Source of the DNA: SKVR01 sp046291875
GTDB taxonomy: Bacteria; Bacteroidota; Bacteroidia; Bacteroidales; UBA7960
DNA: 64,000 bases
Assembly: GCA_046291875.1 (NCBI GenBank)
Contig: JBKBSF010000008.1
Span: 1 to 64,000, forward strand
Reading direction: 5' to 3'
Shown here: positions 43,591 to 52,788 of the stretch, one piece after another
How the letters are laid out: each line of letters begins with the position of its first letter
Numbering within the stretch: the first letter of the stretch is position 1
Made by a program: the position numbers and the translations under genes
Notes under the pieces: generated by a model
The model's input: only the letters and a program-made list of their open reading frames with translations
What the model was told of the DNA's origin: nothing
Database searches by the model: none

Positions 43591-46500
43591 TCACCGCATT
43601 ATAATAAGTTTCTCCGACTTGTGCACCTGCTCGCCCCTGTCGGTTGTTACAAACACCCTGAACACATAAATGCCGGTATTGAGCAATGTCCCCCCACTGT
43701 CGCGCCCATCCCACCTGATGGGTGGAATATCAAACCCCGATGCATAGATCTTTTCCTCAATGGTATTAACCAACTGGCCATTGAGGCTGTGTATATCAAT
43801 TCTGACCAGCAACTCCGAGGCCGGTTTGTTGTGTGAGAAAATAAATTCGGTGTTGTCGCGAAACGGATTGGGGAAATTCAGCAGATTGGAAATCTCAATA
43901 CCGGGAGCTGCCGTAACAATAAAATCAATAGAAGCTATGGAAACATTGTTATGCACATCCCATGCCCTGAGCGTAAGGGTATACTCCCCTTTCTCCAGAT
44001 TAAAGAAGGGATATACCACCCTGCCCGAGGTGAAGTCGTTGAGGTTGGCCTGGTAAAAATTATTCAGCACAATGGGCCTGGATGTATCATCGTTGAGAAA
44101 TGCAACAATATCATGCCCAATGTGCCCGGTGGTATTGATACCACTTTCATCGCTCAGGTAAGCAAGTAAAATGGGGTCAGGGCCGGTTCGGTCGCCAGAG
44201 CGGAAACCGGTGTTATTCAAGTACAGGGCGATCTCAGGCCCCTGGTGATCAGGAATGAAATCCGAAGCGGTTCCCGAAACAATAAACTGGTCGAAATATC
44301 CATTGCCATCGGCATATTCGCCATCATCGAAATAATAACTTATTTTACCAAAACCGGTATTGTAGGAAATATCTCTTGGAACGATAAAGGAGAATTCAAA
44401 TTCGCCGTTCACAATACTTGCTTTACCGCGGTACAATATTCTGTTTTGCATGGTAAATGGTGCGGCAGTACTCCCGGGGTCGTTGCCCAGGGTAGAGAAA
44501 TTGCCTTTCTTATCGTAAATGGTGGGATAGATTACGCCATTGTAAGAAGTAGCTTTTACCCCCGAGGGGTCGTGAATTTCCCCTCTGATGGTAACCTGTT
44601 GCAATGCCTTTATGGTATCAGGGACTTCGGTGGTTACTGCAGTATAGCGGGGATAAGCCATTTGCATGGAAGGATCGCCCAGAAGAACGAAGTTTTTCAA
44701 AGCATCTGATGAACTGCTTTGCACCTTCGACATCCTGATAAGATCGCCAAGACGGGGCATTTCGCCATTGTCCATCGGGATAAATGCATTGCGCATAAAT
44801 GCGTCATTGAGCGAAAAGTTACTCCCCGACCATGCCAGCCTGGTGGTGGTAAAAAGTGCTACTGCACCTCCATTGGGTTTCAAAAAGATACGCACCCCGG
44901 CAGAAAGCTCATTGGGATCAGGCTGGTCAAAACTGCTGAATTCGCATGTGGCAGTCATAAACACAGGCAGGTTGTAAAAATTGCCCCAGGAGGTAATATC
45001 ATCGAAAGTGAGTATCCTCTCATGTGCAAGCCCCAACACACCCCCGTGACCTATATAATTGATCAGCAATGCCCCCTGATTAACCCGGCTGTTGATGGCC
45101 CGGTTCACTTCCGGATAGCGAGAGCCTCCGGCAAGAGTTACTTGCTCGTAAGCATCAAGGTAAATTTTTTCGATATTATATACTCTTTGATGAGCAGCCA
45201 TATAACCGGCAATTTGCTCCGATTGCGTAAAGTGTGTGTTGCTGTCTTCATCGTCGGCAATAAGGGTGATTATATTTCGCCAGTCGGCATAGTTGGATAC
45301 AACACCGGCAAATCGCGGATCGTCGGTACCGGGCTGCAATCCCGGTACTCGCTGATTGTAGCGGATAATCTTATCTACCACAAACCGGGCCTCATCCACC
45401 GAACGTACCGGAAACCGGCCAATACCCAGATCAATGGCACCAAACGCATCGAGCCCCTCGTGGTCGTCGAGCAGTCCGAAAAAGTCGTCGGTAATAAAAG
45501 AGGATGAAGGACTTAGCGAGGCGCGGGTCTGGAAGGTGGGAATAAAATTGCCGCCAAAACCCAGACGGTTGCGATTATCGTAAGTGCCACTGCCGAAAAG
45601 TAAAAGATAGCGTGGAAAGGCACCCGTATCATGTCCACGATCGTAGTACATTTTCATAAAATTGCGGATGGCAGCAATATCGGGCACTCCAGATGAGAAT
45701 TCATTGTAGATCTGCTGGGGTGAAACCAGTTTCACGGTGAGCCCGTCATAGATCCTGCGAAATTCAGCCAGCCTTTCTGCCTGGGGTCTGAAAAGATCTG
45801 GCACCACAATAATAAGATCGTGAACCTGCGATCCGTGCAAATTCTGGTTTGCTACACTGCCACGGAGTTCAGGTCTGAGATAGTTCTGGTTGCGAAACAC
45901 TACATATTCCCTTACCTGTTCTGCAGGAGCAGAAAATGCTGCGGCGCTGCCAGAAAGCTGAAATTGCTGAAGGCCTGCATTGAGAGGGTCTGTAACATCC
46001 CATATCAATGATCCGGAGGCAATGCCATTGAGCTGGAAACGAGCCACATGCCCCTGTCCGGCAATGGCCGGATTGCGAAAAAACATCTGGTCGCCGGTCA
46101 TAATCAATTGCCGGCGTGCATTCACCTGAATAAAGCGCAACCAGCCTCTTGCACTGGTACTGCTGCGATTGTAGGTAAGATTCAACGGGATGCTTTCTCC
46201 TGATACAGTGAATTGAAAATCGCGCGTAGCATCAGTAGCAAACATACCTGTGCTGTTGCCCATGGAAACTCCCGGCATTGCAATACTCCCCGACTGCCCC
46301 GACGCAGAGACAGAAAAACTGCTTGCCACAGGTGAACGGGCAGCTGTATGCAACTGTACATTTACAGGAAACTGAGTGAGCAGGTTGGGAAAGGTAAAGG
46401 TGAACTCACGGCTCAGGGTTACATCAAAAAGCTCCCCAAACCATAGCTTCCCGCTCCCGACAAGGTTTACAAGTTCTCTTTGGTGCACTGCATAATCCAG

Positions 46501-47445
46501 AAAATCAGTTACCTGATGAGTGGGAGAATCGGCAATGCTGGGAAATTGTTCAACTCGCTTACCGTTGTTTTGGCTGTGGGTAATAAAATAGCAAGTTTCA
46601 TTGGCATAGAGGTGCATCTGGTAGCGATATACACCCCTTGTTTCATCCAAAGCCCATCGATGCGGAGACTGCCCATAGAAAAGGATGTAATCGTCGCCGG
46701 AGAAATTTCCACTTCCCGAACCACTGATCCAGATCGCATTTTCCTGAAGATCGGTAAAACGATCATCTGCATTGGCTTCAGGCAACATCCCCCCCCCGTT
46801 TCCAAACAGCTGCAGGGTCGATTTGCTTATCTGTGCCGGATCCATGCCCAGACTCACCAAATCCTGAAAGGTAAGCCTGTAAATGCCATCCTGCTTCACG
46901 CATACTCTGTACCAGTTGCCGGAGGCAAGTACAGATTGCTCAGGATAGCTGTGAAGAGGAGAATACTGTAATGTGGTATCAAAAACCAGATGAGATTTCA
47001 GGTTGAAACTCACAAGTTTTTCATATTGCCCGTTGACAAAACGAACAGGTACCACTTTGGCAACCGAGAAATGCTCGCCCCCACTGATCTCATGGGAGGA
47101 AATCAACCGGAAGTCAGGTTCATTGAAACCCATTTGCCCGAGAATCTCAGCCTCCTGGGCAGTACAGAGTTCTATCTCAATCTCCTCCATTTCAAACTGA
47201 TAAGAGAAATGAGGCAATGACAGGACCTTGCGATGCACATAAAGGGGGATAGCCGGCATGCTGTCGGAATGTATGGCTCCGGCAAAACGTAGTGCCGGCA
47301 CAAAGGTACTTTCCTCACTCCCGGCAAAAGCCTGCTGCCATGGCACTTCTACGCGATTTTCCTGTCCCCGTAAAGCCACTGGCTGAAACAGGAGAAACAA
47401 CCACAGCGCAGTTATTCCGGATAAAAACCGATTTTTCAAGATCAT
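43591..47445 (-). CDS. porU: Type IX secretion system sortase PorU
   Basis: PorU is the gingipain-like (peptidase C25) sortase that removes the C-terminal signal of type IX cargo and attaches the protein at the surface. The 1284-residue product has a signal peptide (SGITALWLFLLFQPVALRGQ), a long N-terminal prodomain-like region, and the C25 catalytic pair: His800 in NYIGHGGVLG and Cys834 in MTATCEFSSFDQ. Beta-sandwich domains follow. The C-terminus (NFPNPFRDNTEF through to VHKSEKLIIMR) keeps a type IX sorting-like fold, as in P. gingivalis PorU, which retains its own. It is slightly longer than P. gingivalis PorU (1158 aa). Together with porV it is one half of the type IX block; porP/sprF starts divergently 230 bp away. 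Confidence 0.95.
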   Translation of the reverse strand: MILKNRFLSGITALWLFLLFQPVALRGQENRVEVPWQQAFAGSEESTFVPALRFAGAIHSDSMPAIPLYVHRKVLSLPHFSYQFEMEEIEIELCTAQEAEILGQMGFNEPDFRLISSHEISGGEHFSVAKVVPVRFVNGQYEKLVSFNLKSHLVFDTTLQYSPLHSYPEQSVLASGNWYRVCVKQDGIYRLTFQDLVSLGMDPAQISKSTLQLFGNGGGMLPEANADDRFTDLQENAIWISGSGSGNFSGDDYILFYGQSPHRWALDETRGVYRYQMHLYANETCYFITHSQNNGKRVEQFPSIADSPTHQVTDFLDYAVHQRELVNLVGSGKLWFGELFDVTLSREFTFTFPNLLTQFPVNVQLHTAARSPVASSFSVSASGQSGSIAMPGVSMGNSTGMFATDATRDFQFTVSGESIPLNLTYNRSSTSARGWLRFIQVNARRQLIMTGDQMFFRNPAIAGQGHVARFQLNGIASGSLIWDVTDPLNAGLQQFQLSGSAAAFSAPAEQVREYVVFRNQNYLRPELRGSVANQNLHGSQVHDLIIVVPDLFRPQAERLAEFRRIYDGLTVKLVSPQQIYNEFSSGVPDIAAIRNFMKMYYDRGHDTGAFPRYLLLFGSGTYDNRNRLGFGGNFIPTFQTRASLSPSSSFITDDFFGLLDDHEGLDAFGAIDLGIGRFPVRSVDEARFVVDKIIRYNQRVPGLQPGTDDPRFAGVVSNYADWRNIITLIADDEDSNTHFTQSEQIAGYMAAHQRVYNIEKIYLDAYEQVTLAGGSRYPEVNRAINSRVNQGALLINYIGHGGVLGLAHERILTFDDITSWGNFYNLPVFMTATCEFSSFDQPDPNELSAGVRIFLKPNGGAVALFTTTRLAWSGSNFSLNDAFMRNAFIPMDNGEMPRLGDLIRMSKVQSSSSDALKNFVLLGDPSMQMAYPRYTAVTTEVPDTIKALQQVTIRGEIHDPSGVKATSYNGVIYPTIYDKKGNFSTLGNDPGSTAAPFTMQNRILYRGKASIVNGEFEFSFIVPRDISYNTGFGKISYYFDDGEYADGNGYFDQFIVSGTASDFIPDHQGPEIALYLNNTGFRSGDRTGPDPILLAYLSDESGINTTGHIGHDIVAFLNDDTSRPIVLNNFYQANLNDFTSGRVVYPFFNLEKGEYTLTLRAWDVHNNVSIASIDFIVTAAPGIEISNLLNFPNPFRDNTEFIFSHNKPASELLVRIDIHSLNGQLVNTIEEKIYASGFDIPPIRWDGRDSGGTLLNTGIYVFRVFVTTDRGEQVHKSEKLIIMR

Positions 47446-47505
47446 GATTATAATGCGTATTACTTCTAAAACATTGGCAAATCATAGTAAGGTAACAATC
47501 GTTGC

Positions 47506-47523
47506 AGGGTTTTATAAAACCCT
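47506..47523. repeat. 18-bp perfect palindrome between porU and porP
   Basis: AGGGTTTTATAAAACCCT is fully self-complementary. It sits in the 230-bp divergent region, 61 bp upstream of porU and about 153 bp upstream of porP/sprF. It is long enough for a dimeric regulator; an operator role is inferred from position. Confidence 0.45.
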
Positions 47524-47675
47524 TCTTGCAAAATTCCGTAAAAAACTACAATCTTTCGACATTTTATTTAAACGTTGAGCCATTAGTATTATTTTACCAA
47601 CAGGGGTTGTAAAATTTTAGCCGCATAAAAGCGTTATCACAGAGTGTGCAACCTAATTACCAGAAATCCGTACAA

Positions 47676-48674
47676 ATGTTAAAACCAAATCCTGTAAAAT
47701 TGTTTATATTCATCGCAGCTATGTTTGTATGGGTGTATGGAGGGAAGCGGGTTTCAGCACAGGATCCTCTGTTTTCGCAGTTCTATGCCAATCCCCTGTA
47801 TCTCAACCCGGCCCTTGCCGGTGCAGAGGGCTGCGGTCGTTTGGTCTTCAATTATCGCAATCAACCATTTCCAGCTTTTGGCACCTTCTCTACCTATAGT
47901 GTTTCTGCCGACCAGCATTTCAGCAGTGTATCCGGAGGGCTGGGTATACTTGCAATGCACGACAACCAGGGCGGGCTGCTCAACACCACACAGGTAGGAG
48001 TGGTGTATGCTTACCAGACCCAACTCACCCGAACATGGTATGCCAATTTTGGCATTCAGGCCAACTACATCAATCATTACCTTAACTGGGATGAGTTGAT
48101 CTTTGCCGATCAGTTCAATCCGGCAGGGCCGGCACTACCGGCCCAGGAACTGCCCCCCGGACAGTTGTCAGATCATTTGCCCGATCTGGCTGCAGGTGTA
48201 GTAATCTACAATGGGCGCTTTTATGGCGGATTGGCGGCACACCATCTCAACCAGGCAGGCTCATCTCTTTTTCCCGACGAGAAACTGCCGCTCAAACTTA
48301 CCCTGCATCTGGGCTACGAATTCAGTGCGAAACCAGCACGGGCCAGCCATGCTACACAAGAGGGGGTTAGCTTCTCGCCAAATCTTATAATACAATCTCA
48401 ATCAGATTATTACAGAATAAATTACGGGTTTTACACCCACCTCAACCCCCTGGTGGCAGGCATTTGGTTCAGGCACGGTGTAAAACACCCAAATTCACTG
48501 ATTTTTCTACTGGGTATAAAACAGGTGAATTACGCCATAGGCTATAGTTATGACCACTCATTATCAGGGTTTTCTGCCACTGGCCGGGGAGCCCATGAAA
48601 TAGGTGTTTTACTTAATTTTAATTGTGCGGCTCCAAATATGAAATACCGCATACTAAATTGTCCGAGTTTTTAG
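47676..48674 (+). CDS. PorP/SprF-family type IX secretion membrane protein
   Basis: This is a 332-residue outer membrane barrel from ATG 47676 (MLKPNPVKLFIFIAAMFVW, a signal peptide). A GTG start at 47646 is possible, but it would put ten extra residues before the signal peptide. The PorP/SprF hallmark QDPLFSQFYANPLYLNPALAG is present right after the signal peptide; it is shown here broken as QDPLFSQFYANP and LYLNPALAG. FNYRNQPFPAFGTFSTYSVS and LGYEFS strands follow. Members dock type IX machinery or specific cargo adhesins at the outer membrane. Which of PorP or SprF it corresponds to is not decidable. gldJ follows 36 bp downstream. Confidence 0.9.
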   Translation: MLKPNPVKLFIFIAAMFVWVYGGKRVSAQDPLFSQFYANPLYLNPALAGAEGCGRLVFNYRNQPFPAFGTFSTYSVSADQHFSSVSGGLGILAMHDNQGGLLNTTQVGVVYAYQTQLTRTWYANFGIQANYINHYLNWDELIFADQFNPAGPALPAQELPPGQLSDHLPDLAAGVVIYNGRFYGGLAAHHLNQAGSSLFPDEKLPLKLTLHLGYEFSAKPARASHATQEGVSFSPNLIIQSQSDYYRINYGFYTHLNPLVAGIWFRHGVKHPNSLIFLLGIKQVNYAIGYSYDHSLSGFSATGRGAHEIGVLLNFNCAAPNMKYRILNCPSF

Positions 48675-48675
48675 T

Positions 48676-48683
48676 TATTTTTG
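48676..48683 (+). promoter_or_regulatory. -7 element of gldJ
   Basis: TATTTTTG (TAnnTTTG) directly after the porP/sprF stop, 27 nt before the gldJ ATG. A TTG lies only 14 nt upstream, so the -33 element is poor. Confidence 0.45.
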
Positions 48684-48709
48684 TACGCATTTCAAAAAAG
48701 AACACGATT

Positions 48710-50182
48710 ATGACAAGGAATCCCAAAACCCTTCTCGTATTAATGGCCCTGGGTTTGGCCATTACATCATTTTCCTCCTGTAAGAAGGAAACCTCTCCTA
48801 CCACAGGATGGGCCTACAACGATCCCCGTACCGGAGGTTTCGAGGTAAGACCTTACCAGGAGCAGGAAACAGGCCCCGGCCTCGTATTTATCGAAGGTGG
48901 TACCTTTGTAATGGGCCGCACCGAGCAGGATGTGATGTTCGACTGGAACAATCAGCCTCGCCGCGTTACCGTTTCATCTTTTTATATGGATGAAACCGAA
49001 GTTCGCAACCTCGACTACGTAGAATACCTTTACTGGCTGAGCCGTGTTTTTGGCGAAACCTATCCCGAGGTAGTAAGAAAAGCGCTTCCCGATACACTCG
49101 TATGGAGAGAAAGGCTTGCTTACAACGAACCTTATGTATACAATTACCTGCGCCATCCGGCTTACAGAGACTACCCGGTGGTAGGTGTAAACTGGCTACA
49201 GGCCAACGAATATGCCGCATGGCGTACCGACAGGGTTAACGAAATGATCCTGATCCGCGAAGGCATCCTTCAGTGGGACCCCGACCAGGTAAACGAAAGA
49301 AACTTTAATACCGAAGCCTATCTTGCCGGCCAATACGAAGGTATGGTTAGAAGAAACATGCGCGACCTTGACCCCAGAGGTACGGGTGAACGCAGGGTAA
49401 GACGCGAAGACGGTATTTTATTACCCGCTTACAGACTGCCCACCGAAGCTGAATGGGAATTTGCTGCACTGGGTCTGATCGGAAATACTATTTACGAAAG
49501 AGTAGTAGAAAGAAGATTGTACCCCTGGAACGGACATGTGATCCGCAGCAGCGACCGCAAAACCATGGGTACCATTATGGCCAATATCCAGAGAGGCCGC
49601 GGAGACCTTATGGGTGTTGCCGGAAACCTCAATGACGCCGGAGAAATAACAGTTCCTGTATTTGCCTACTGGCCCAACGATTATGGCCTCTACAATATGG
49701 CCGGAAACGTAAATGAATGGGTAGCCGATGTATTCCGTCCGCTCTCTCATGAAGATGTTGCCGACTTCCGCCCTTTCCGCGGTAATGTATTCCAGACTCC
49801 TCTCCGCGATGAGGATGGCAATATTGCTCCCAAAGACAGCCTGGGACGTTTGATCTATCGTGATGTAACGGCTGAAGAAAGTGCCACCCGCCGCAACTAC
49901 CGTTTTGCCGACAATATCGGCCACCGCGATGGCGATTTCTCCTCCAGCATTTTCTTTGCAGAACCCGAAAGACTGGAGTCGCAGCCCAACCGTTTGATGT
50001 ACGAATATGGTGTAGCATCACTTATCAACGATGAAGCCCGCGTATACAAAGGTGGTAGCTGGAAAGATCGCCCCTACTGGATCGTTCCCGGAACCCGCAG
50101 GTTCCTCGATCAGAACGAAGCCACCAACGATATTGGTTTCCGCTGCGCAATGACCCGCGTGGGAAGCCCCGTGGGATACTAA
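48710..50182 (+). CDS. gldJ: Gliding/type IX secretion lipoprotein GldJ
   Basis: GldJ is an outer membrane lipoprotein needed for type IX secretion and gliding in flavobacteria. The 490-residue product starts at ATG 48710 with a lipoprotein signal (lipobox SSC, Cys24), then GWAYNDPRTGGFEV and EQETGPGLVFIEGGTFVMGR, which are GldJ landmarks. The body is a formylglycine-generating-enzyme-like sulfatase-modifying domain: FYMDETEVRNLDYVEYL, YPVVGVNWLQANEYAAWRTD, RLPTEAEWEFAA, YNMAGNVNEWVADVF and VYKGGSWKDRPYW. GldK is related, but the LVWRERLAYNEP and AAWRTDRVNE elements fit GldJ. murF follows 91 bp downstream behind a terminator, a conserved order in Bacteroidota. Presence of gldJ does not prove motility. 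Confidence 0.93.
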   Translation: MTRNPKTLLVLMALGLAITSFSSCKKETSPTTGWAYNDPRTGGFEVRPYQEQETGPGLVFIEGGTFVMGRTEQDVMFDWNNQPRRVTVSSFYMDETEVRNLDYVEYLYWLSRVFGETYPEVVRKALPDTLVWRERLAYNEPYVYNYLRHPAYRDYPVVGVNWLQANEYAAWRTDRVNEMILIREGILQWDPDQVNERNFNTEAYLAGQYEGMVRRNMRDLDPRGTGERRVRREDGILLPAYRLPTEAEWEFAALGLIGNTIYERVVERRLYPWNGHVIRSSDRKTMGTIMANIQRGRGDLMGVAGNLNDAGEITVPVFAYWPNDYGLYNMAGNVNEWVADVFRPLSHEDVADFRPFRGNVFQTPLRDEDGNIAPKDSLGRLIYRDVTAEESATRRNYRFADNIGHRDGDFSSSIFFAEPERLESQPNRLMYEYGVASLINDEARVYKGGSWKDRPYWIVPGTRRFLDQNEATNDIGFRCAMTRVGSPVGY

Positions 50183-50214
50183 GACTTAAAACTGGGATTC
50201 TTAAATAGTAATGC

Positions 50215-50249
50215 AACCCCATCTGCTTTCAGGAGATGGGGTTTTTTTT
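50215..50249 (+). terminator. Rho-independent terminator of gldJ
   Basis: AACCCCATCT (50215-50224) pairs perfectly with AGATGGGGTT (50234-50243) around a 9-nt loop, and eight T follow. It also excludes an upstream start for murF inside the hairpin. Confidence 0.92.
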
Positions 50250-50273
50250 AAATATCAGCCCCGCCAACCCAAT

Positions 50274-51590
50274 ATGCAACAAGATATCCAAACGCTTCAT
50301 CAGGCTATCCTTCAGGGAGCCCAGATATCTATCGACAGCCGCCAGATCTCGCCAAACACCATTTTCTTCGCTCTGAAAGGAGAAAAAGCCGATGGAAACG
50401 ACTTTGCCCTTGAAGCCCTTCAGAAAGGTGCTCTGCTGGCAGTGGCCGACAAACCCTCCCTGCCCGCTGATCAGCCACGCCTTATCAAAGTAAAAAACTG
50501 CCTGCAAACGCTTCAGCAGCTTGCCCGCTTTCATCGCAATACTTTTAACATACCAGTGCTGGCCATAACCGGCTCCAATGGAAAAACCACTACCAAAGAG
50601 CTTGTAAGCACTGTACTCGCACAAAAATACCATACACATTTTACGCAGGGCAACTACAACAACCACATTGGAGTGCCTCTTACTTTGCTTCGGATGAATA
50701 CCCAACATCAAATGGCTGTGATTGAAATGGGGGCTAACCATATGGGTGAAATCGATTTATTATGCCAGATCGCAGACCCGGATCACGGGCTGATTACCAA
50801 CACCGGCAAAGCACATATTGAAGGCTTTGGATCGGTAGAAAATATCGTAAAAGGCAAAACAGAGCTCTATCGCTACCTGATTCAAAGAAAGGGAAGCATT
50901 TTTGTAAATGCCGACAACTCCACCCTCATGGAGCACCTCAGGGGTTTCCCCAATGTATTTTCCTTTGGAAAACAACCCGGCCACCAGGTTTGGGGGAAGA
51001 TAGTATCGGCAGAACCCTTTCTTGTGGTTGAAGCCACAATCCCGGCAGATGGCAACAGCGAAACCCAGACCATACCCACCCAACTGATCGGAGGTTACAA
51101 CTTCGAGAATGTAATGATGGCCGTTTGCGTTGGCAGCCACTTTGGGGTTTCTCTCCCGGAAATTGCATTGGCAATTGGCAGCTATACTCCACAAAACAGC
51201 CGCTCGCAATTTACCGATACGGGTACCAACAAGGTAATCTGGGATGCCTACAACGCCAACCCTACCAGTATGAGCCTGGCCATTGAAAATTTTGCAGCCA
51301 TGTCGGATTCCCCCAAGGCTCTTATCCTTGGCGATATGCTTGAAATGGGATCTACAGCCTTGCAGGAGCATCAATACATCGCCGATCTGGTTCAGGCCAA
51401 AGGGTTTCAACTCTGCTTGCTGGTGGGCCAGGAGTTTGACGTCCTGCAGTCGTTACCCGGGCACATACACCAGTTTCCCTGCACCGATACGGCAGCACGA
51501 TGGTTGAAAAAAAATCCATTGAAAGGATACACCATCCTGGTGAAGGGATCAAGAGGAATTGCACTGGAAAAGCTCAAACCGTTGCTGTGA
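50274..51590 (+). CDS. murF: UDP-MurNAc-tripeptide-D-Ala-D-Ala ligase
   Basis: MurF adds D-Ala-D-Ala to the UDP-MurNAc-tripeptide, the last cytoplasmic peptidoglycan precursor step. From ATG 50274 the product is 438 residues; the frame is open to 50211, but that region is the gldJ terminator. Features: an N-terminal substrate domain with IDSRQISPNTIFFALKGEKA, ATP-binding ITGSNGKTTTKE, IEMGANHMGEI, and the C-terminal ligase part with YNANPTSM, LILGDMLEMGSTALQEH and ending KGSRGIALEKLK. All are diagnostic for MurF. gldJ lies upstream. No promoter was identified between the terminator and the ATG, only 24 bp. Confidence 0.97.
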   Translation: MQQDIQTLHQAILQGAQISIDSRQISPNTIFFALKGEKADGNDFALEALQKGALLAVADKPSLPADQPRLIKVKNCLQTLQQLARFHRNTFNIPVLAITGSNGKTTTKELVSTVLAQKYHTHFTQGNYNNHIGVPLTLLRMNTQHQMAVIEMGANHMGEIDLLCQIADPDHGLITNTGKAHIEGFGSVENIVKGKTELYRYLIQRKGSIFVNADNSTLMEHLRGFPNVFSFGKQPGHQVWGKIVSAEPFLVVEATIPADGNSETQTIPTQLIGGYNFENVMMAVCVGSHFGVSLPEIALAIGSYTPQNSRSQFTDTGTNKVIWDAYNANPTSMSLAIENFAAMSDSPKALILGDMLEMGSTALQEHQYIADLVQAKGFQLCLLVGQEFDVLQSLPGHIHQFPCTDTAARWLKKNPLKGYTILVKGSRGIALEKLKPLL

Positions 51591-51659
51591 AACTACTAAT
51601 CAGTTAAGGCCTATACTCCTTGTTAAGCTTTTTTTAAACCTCACAATGGGAAAAAATCG

Positions 51660-51667
51660 TATTTTTG
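51660..51667 (+). promoter_or_regulatory. -7 element upstream of the TPR gene
   Basis: TATTTTTG in the 218-bp gap between murF and the TPR gene; it would give a leader of about 135 nt. No -33 element at a good distance. Confidence 0.4.
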
Positions 51668-51808
51668 CATCCTGGCATTTTAGGCAATTTTTATACTGAA
51701 AATCAGTTTATATCATATTAATTCAGACATTTCTACACCCACTGGTCAGATCTTGAGCCATCAAACAAAAGGGATCTCTTGGCAGACCAATAAAACTTAA
51801 AGCAGCAC

Positions 51809-52705
51809 ATGAAGAAAGGTTTTTCTTTTAGCAAGATTTGTATCCTGATTGGTTTATTCCTGTTAACCCATTTGCCTCTCAGCGCCCAGATAGATACAGC
51901 GGATGTCAGGAGGTTGATGAATGAAGGTTTGATCCGGCTTCAGAACCGGGAACTGCGCCAGGCCATTCAAATATTTGACCAGGGCCGTGAGATGCTTTAC
52001 AAGTTTGCAGTGGAACTGGATGAACGCAACCAAAACCTGATCACCTCGCACGATCTTACCCGCCAGGCAGAGAGACTTATTCAGCAGGGCAATCTTGAGC
52101 AGGCCCTCGACTTACTGAATGAGGCCATAGCATTGAATGATCAGAATATTGAGGCATACAAATTCAGAGGATCAATACGCCTTACCCTAGAACAACGTAT
52201 AGAAAGGGTGCGCGATCGCGATTACATTGGCCTCATCAACGATTACACCAATGCCATCCGTATTGTGGACAGAAAGATTGGCACTACACCCCGCAACAGC
52301 CAGGAGAGAAAAGAACTGGAAAAGGAAAGAGCCAAAATACTGATCAATCGTGCTTACGTTAAAATGCAGTCCAACCGCACTCCTGGATTTTACTCTGCCA
52401 TCGACGATTATACCGATGCCATTCGCAACGATGATCAGAACTGGGATGGCTTTTTGGGAAGAGCGGTGGCCTACAATAAGATCAGAGAATATCGCCGTGA
52501 GGTAAACGACTTACTCAAAGCTATTGAACTTATGCAACGCTATGAATTCCGGATGACTGACCGGGAATGGAGTGAGCTTTACCTGACCGTGGCCATGGCT
52601 TATGCCAATCTGCGCGACTCGCGCAACGCCTACGATTACGCTCAAAGGGCCTACAACCTGGGCAACCTGGAAGCCGAAAGGATCATGAACAGAAACCGCC
52701 CCTAG
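51809..52705 (+). CDS. Secreted or periplasmic TPR-repeat protein
   Basis: A 298-residue protein with a signal peptide (MKKGFSFSKICILIGLFLLT, cleaved after LSAQ). It then has at least five helical TPR-like repeats: MNEGLIRLQNRELRQAIQIF, AERLIQQGNLEQALDLLNEA, then an Arg/Asp-rich DYTNAIRIV segment, AIDDYTDAIRNDDQNWDGFL and AMAYANLRDSRNAYDYAQRA. No enzymatic motif. TPR proteins of this kind scaffold envelope complexes, but no partner can be named. It is transcribed alone, followed by a rho-independent terminator at 52726. Confidence 0.88.
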   Translation: MKKGFSFSKICILIGLFLLTHLPLSAQIDTADVRRLMNEGLIRLQNRELRQAIQIFDQGREMLYKFAVELDERNQNLITSHDLTRQAERLIQQGNLEQALDLLNEAIALNDQNIEAYKFRGSIRLTLEQRIERVRDRDYIGLINDYTNAIRIVDRKIGTTPRNSQERKELEKERAKILINRAYVKMQSNRTPGFYSAIDDYTDAIRNDDQNWDGFLGRAVAYNKIREYRREVNDLLKAIELMQRYEFRMTDREWSELYLTVAMAYANLRDSRNAYDYAQRAYNLGNLEAERIMNRNRP

Positions 52706-52725
52706 AGGCATTGAAAATAAATAGT

Positions 52726-52759
52726 AAAAGCTGTCAGCCACCCTGCTGGCAGCTTTTTT
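52726..52759 (+). terminator. Rho-independent terminator of the TPR gene
   Basis: AAAAGCTGTCAGC (52726-52738) pairs with GCTGGCAGCTTTT (52745-52757) with one G-U pair and a T-run, 20 bp after the stop. Confidence 0.88.
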
Positions 52760-52788
52760 AACGTATTATCAAACCAAATATCGTTTTT

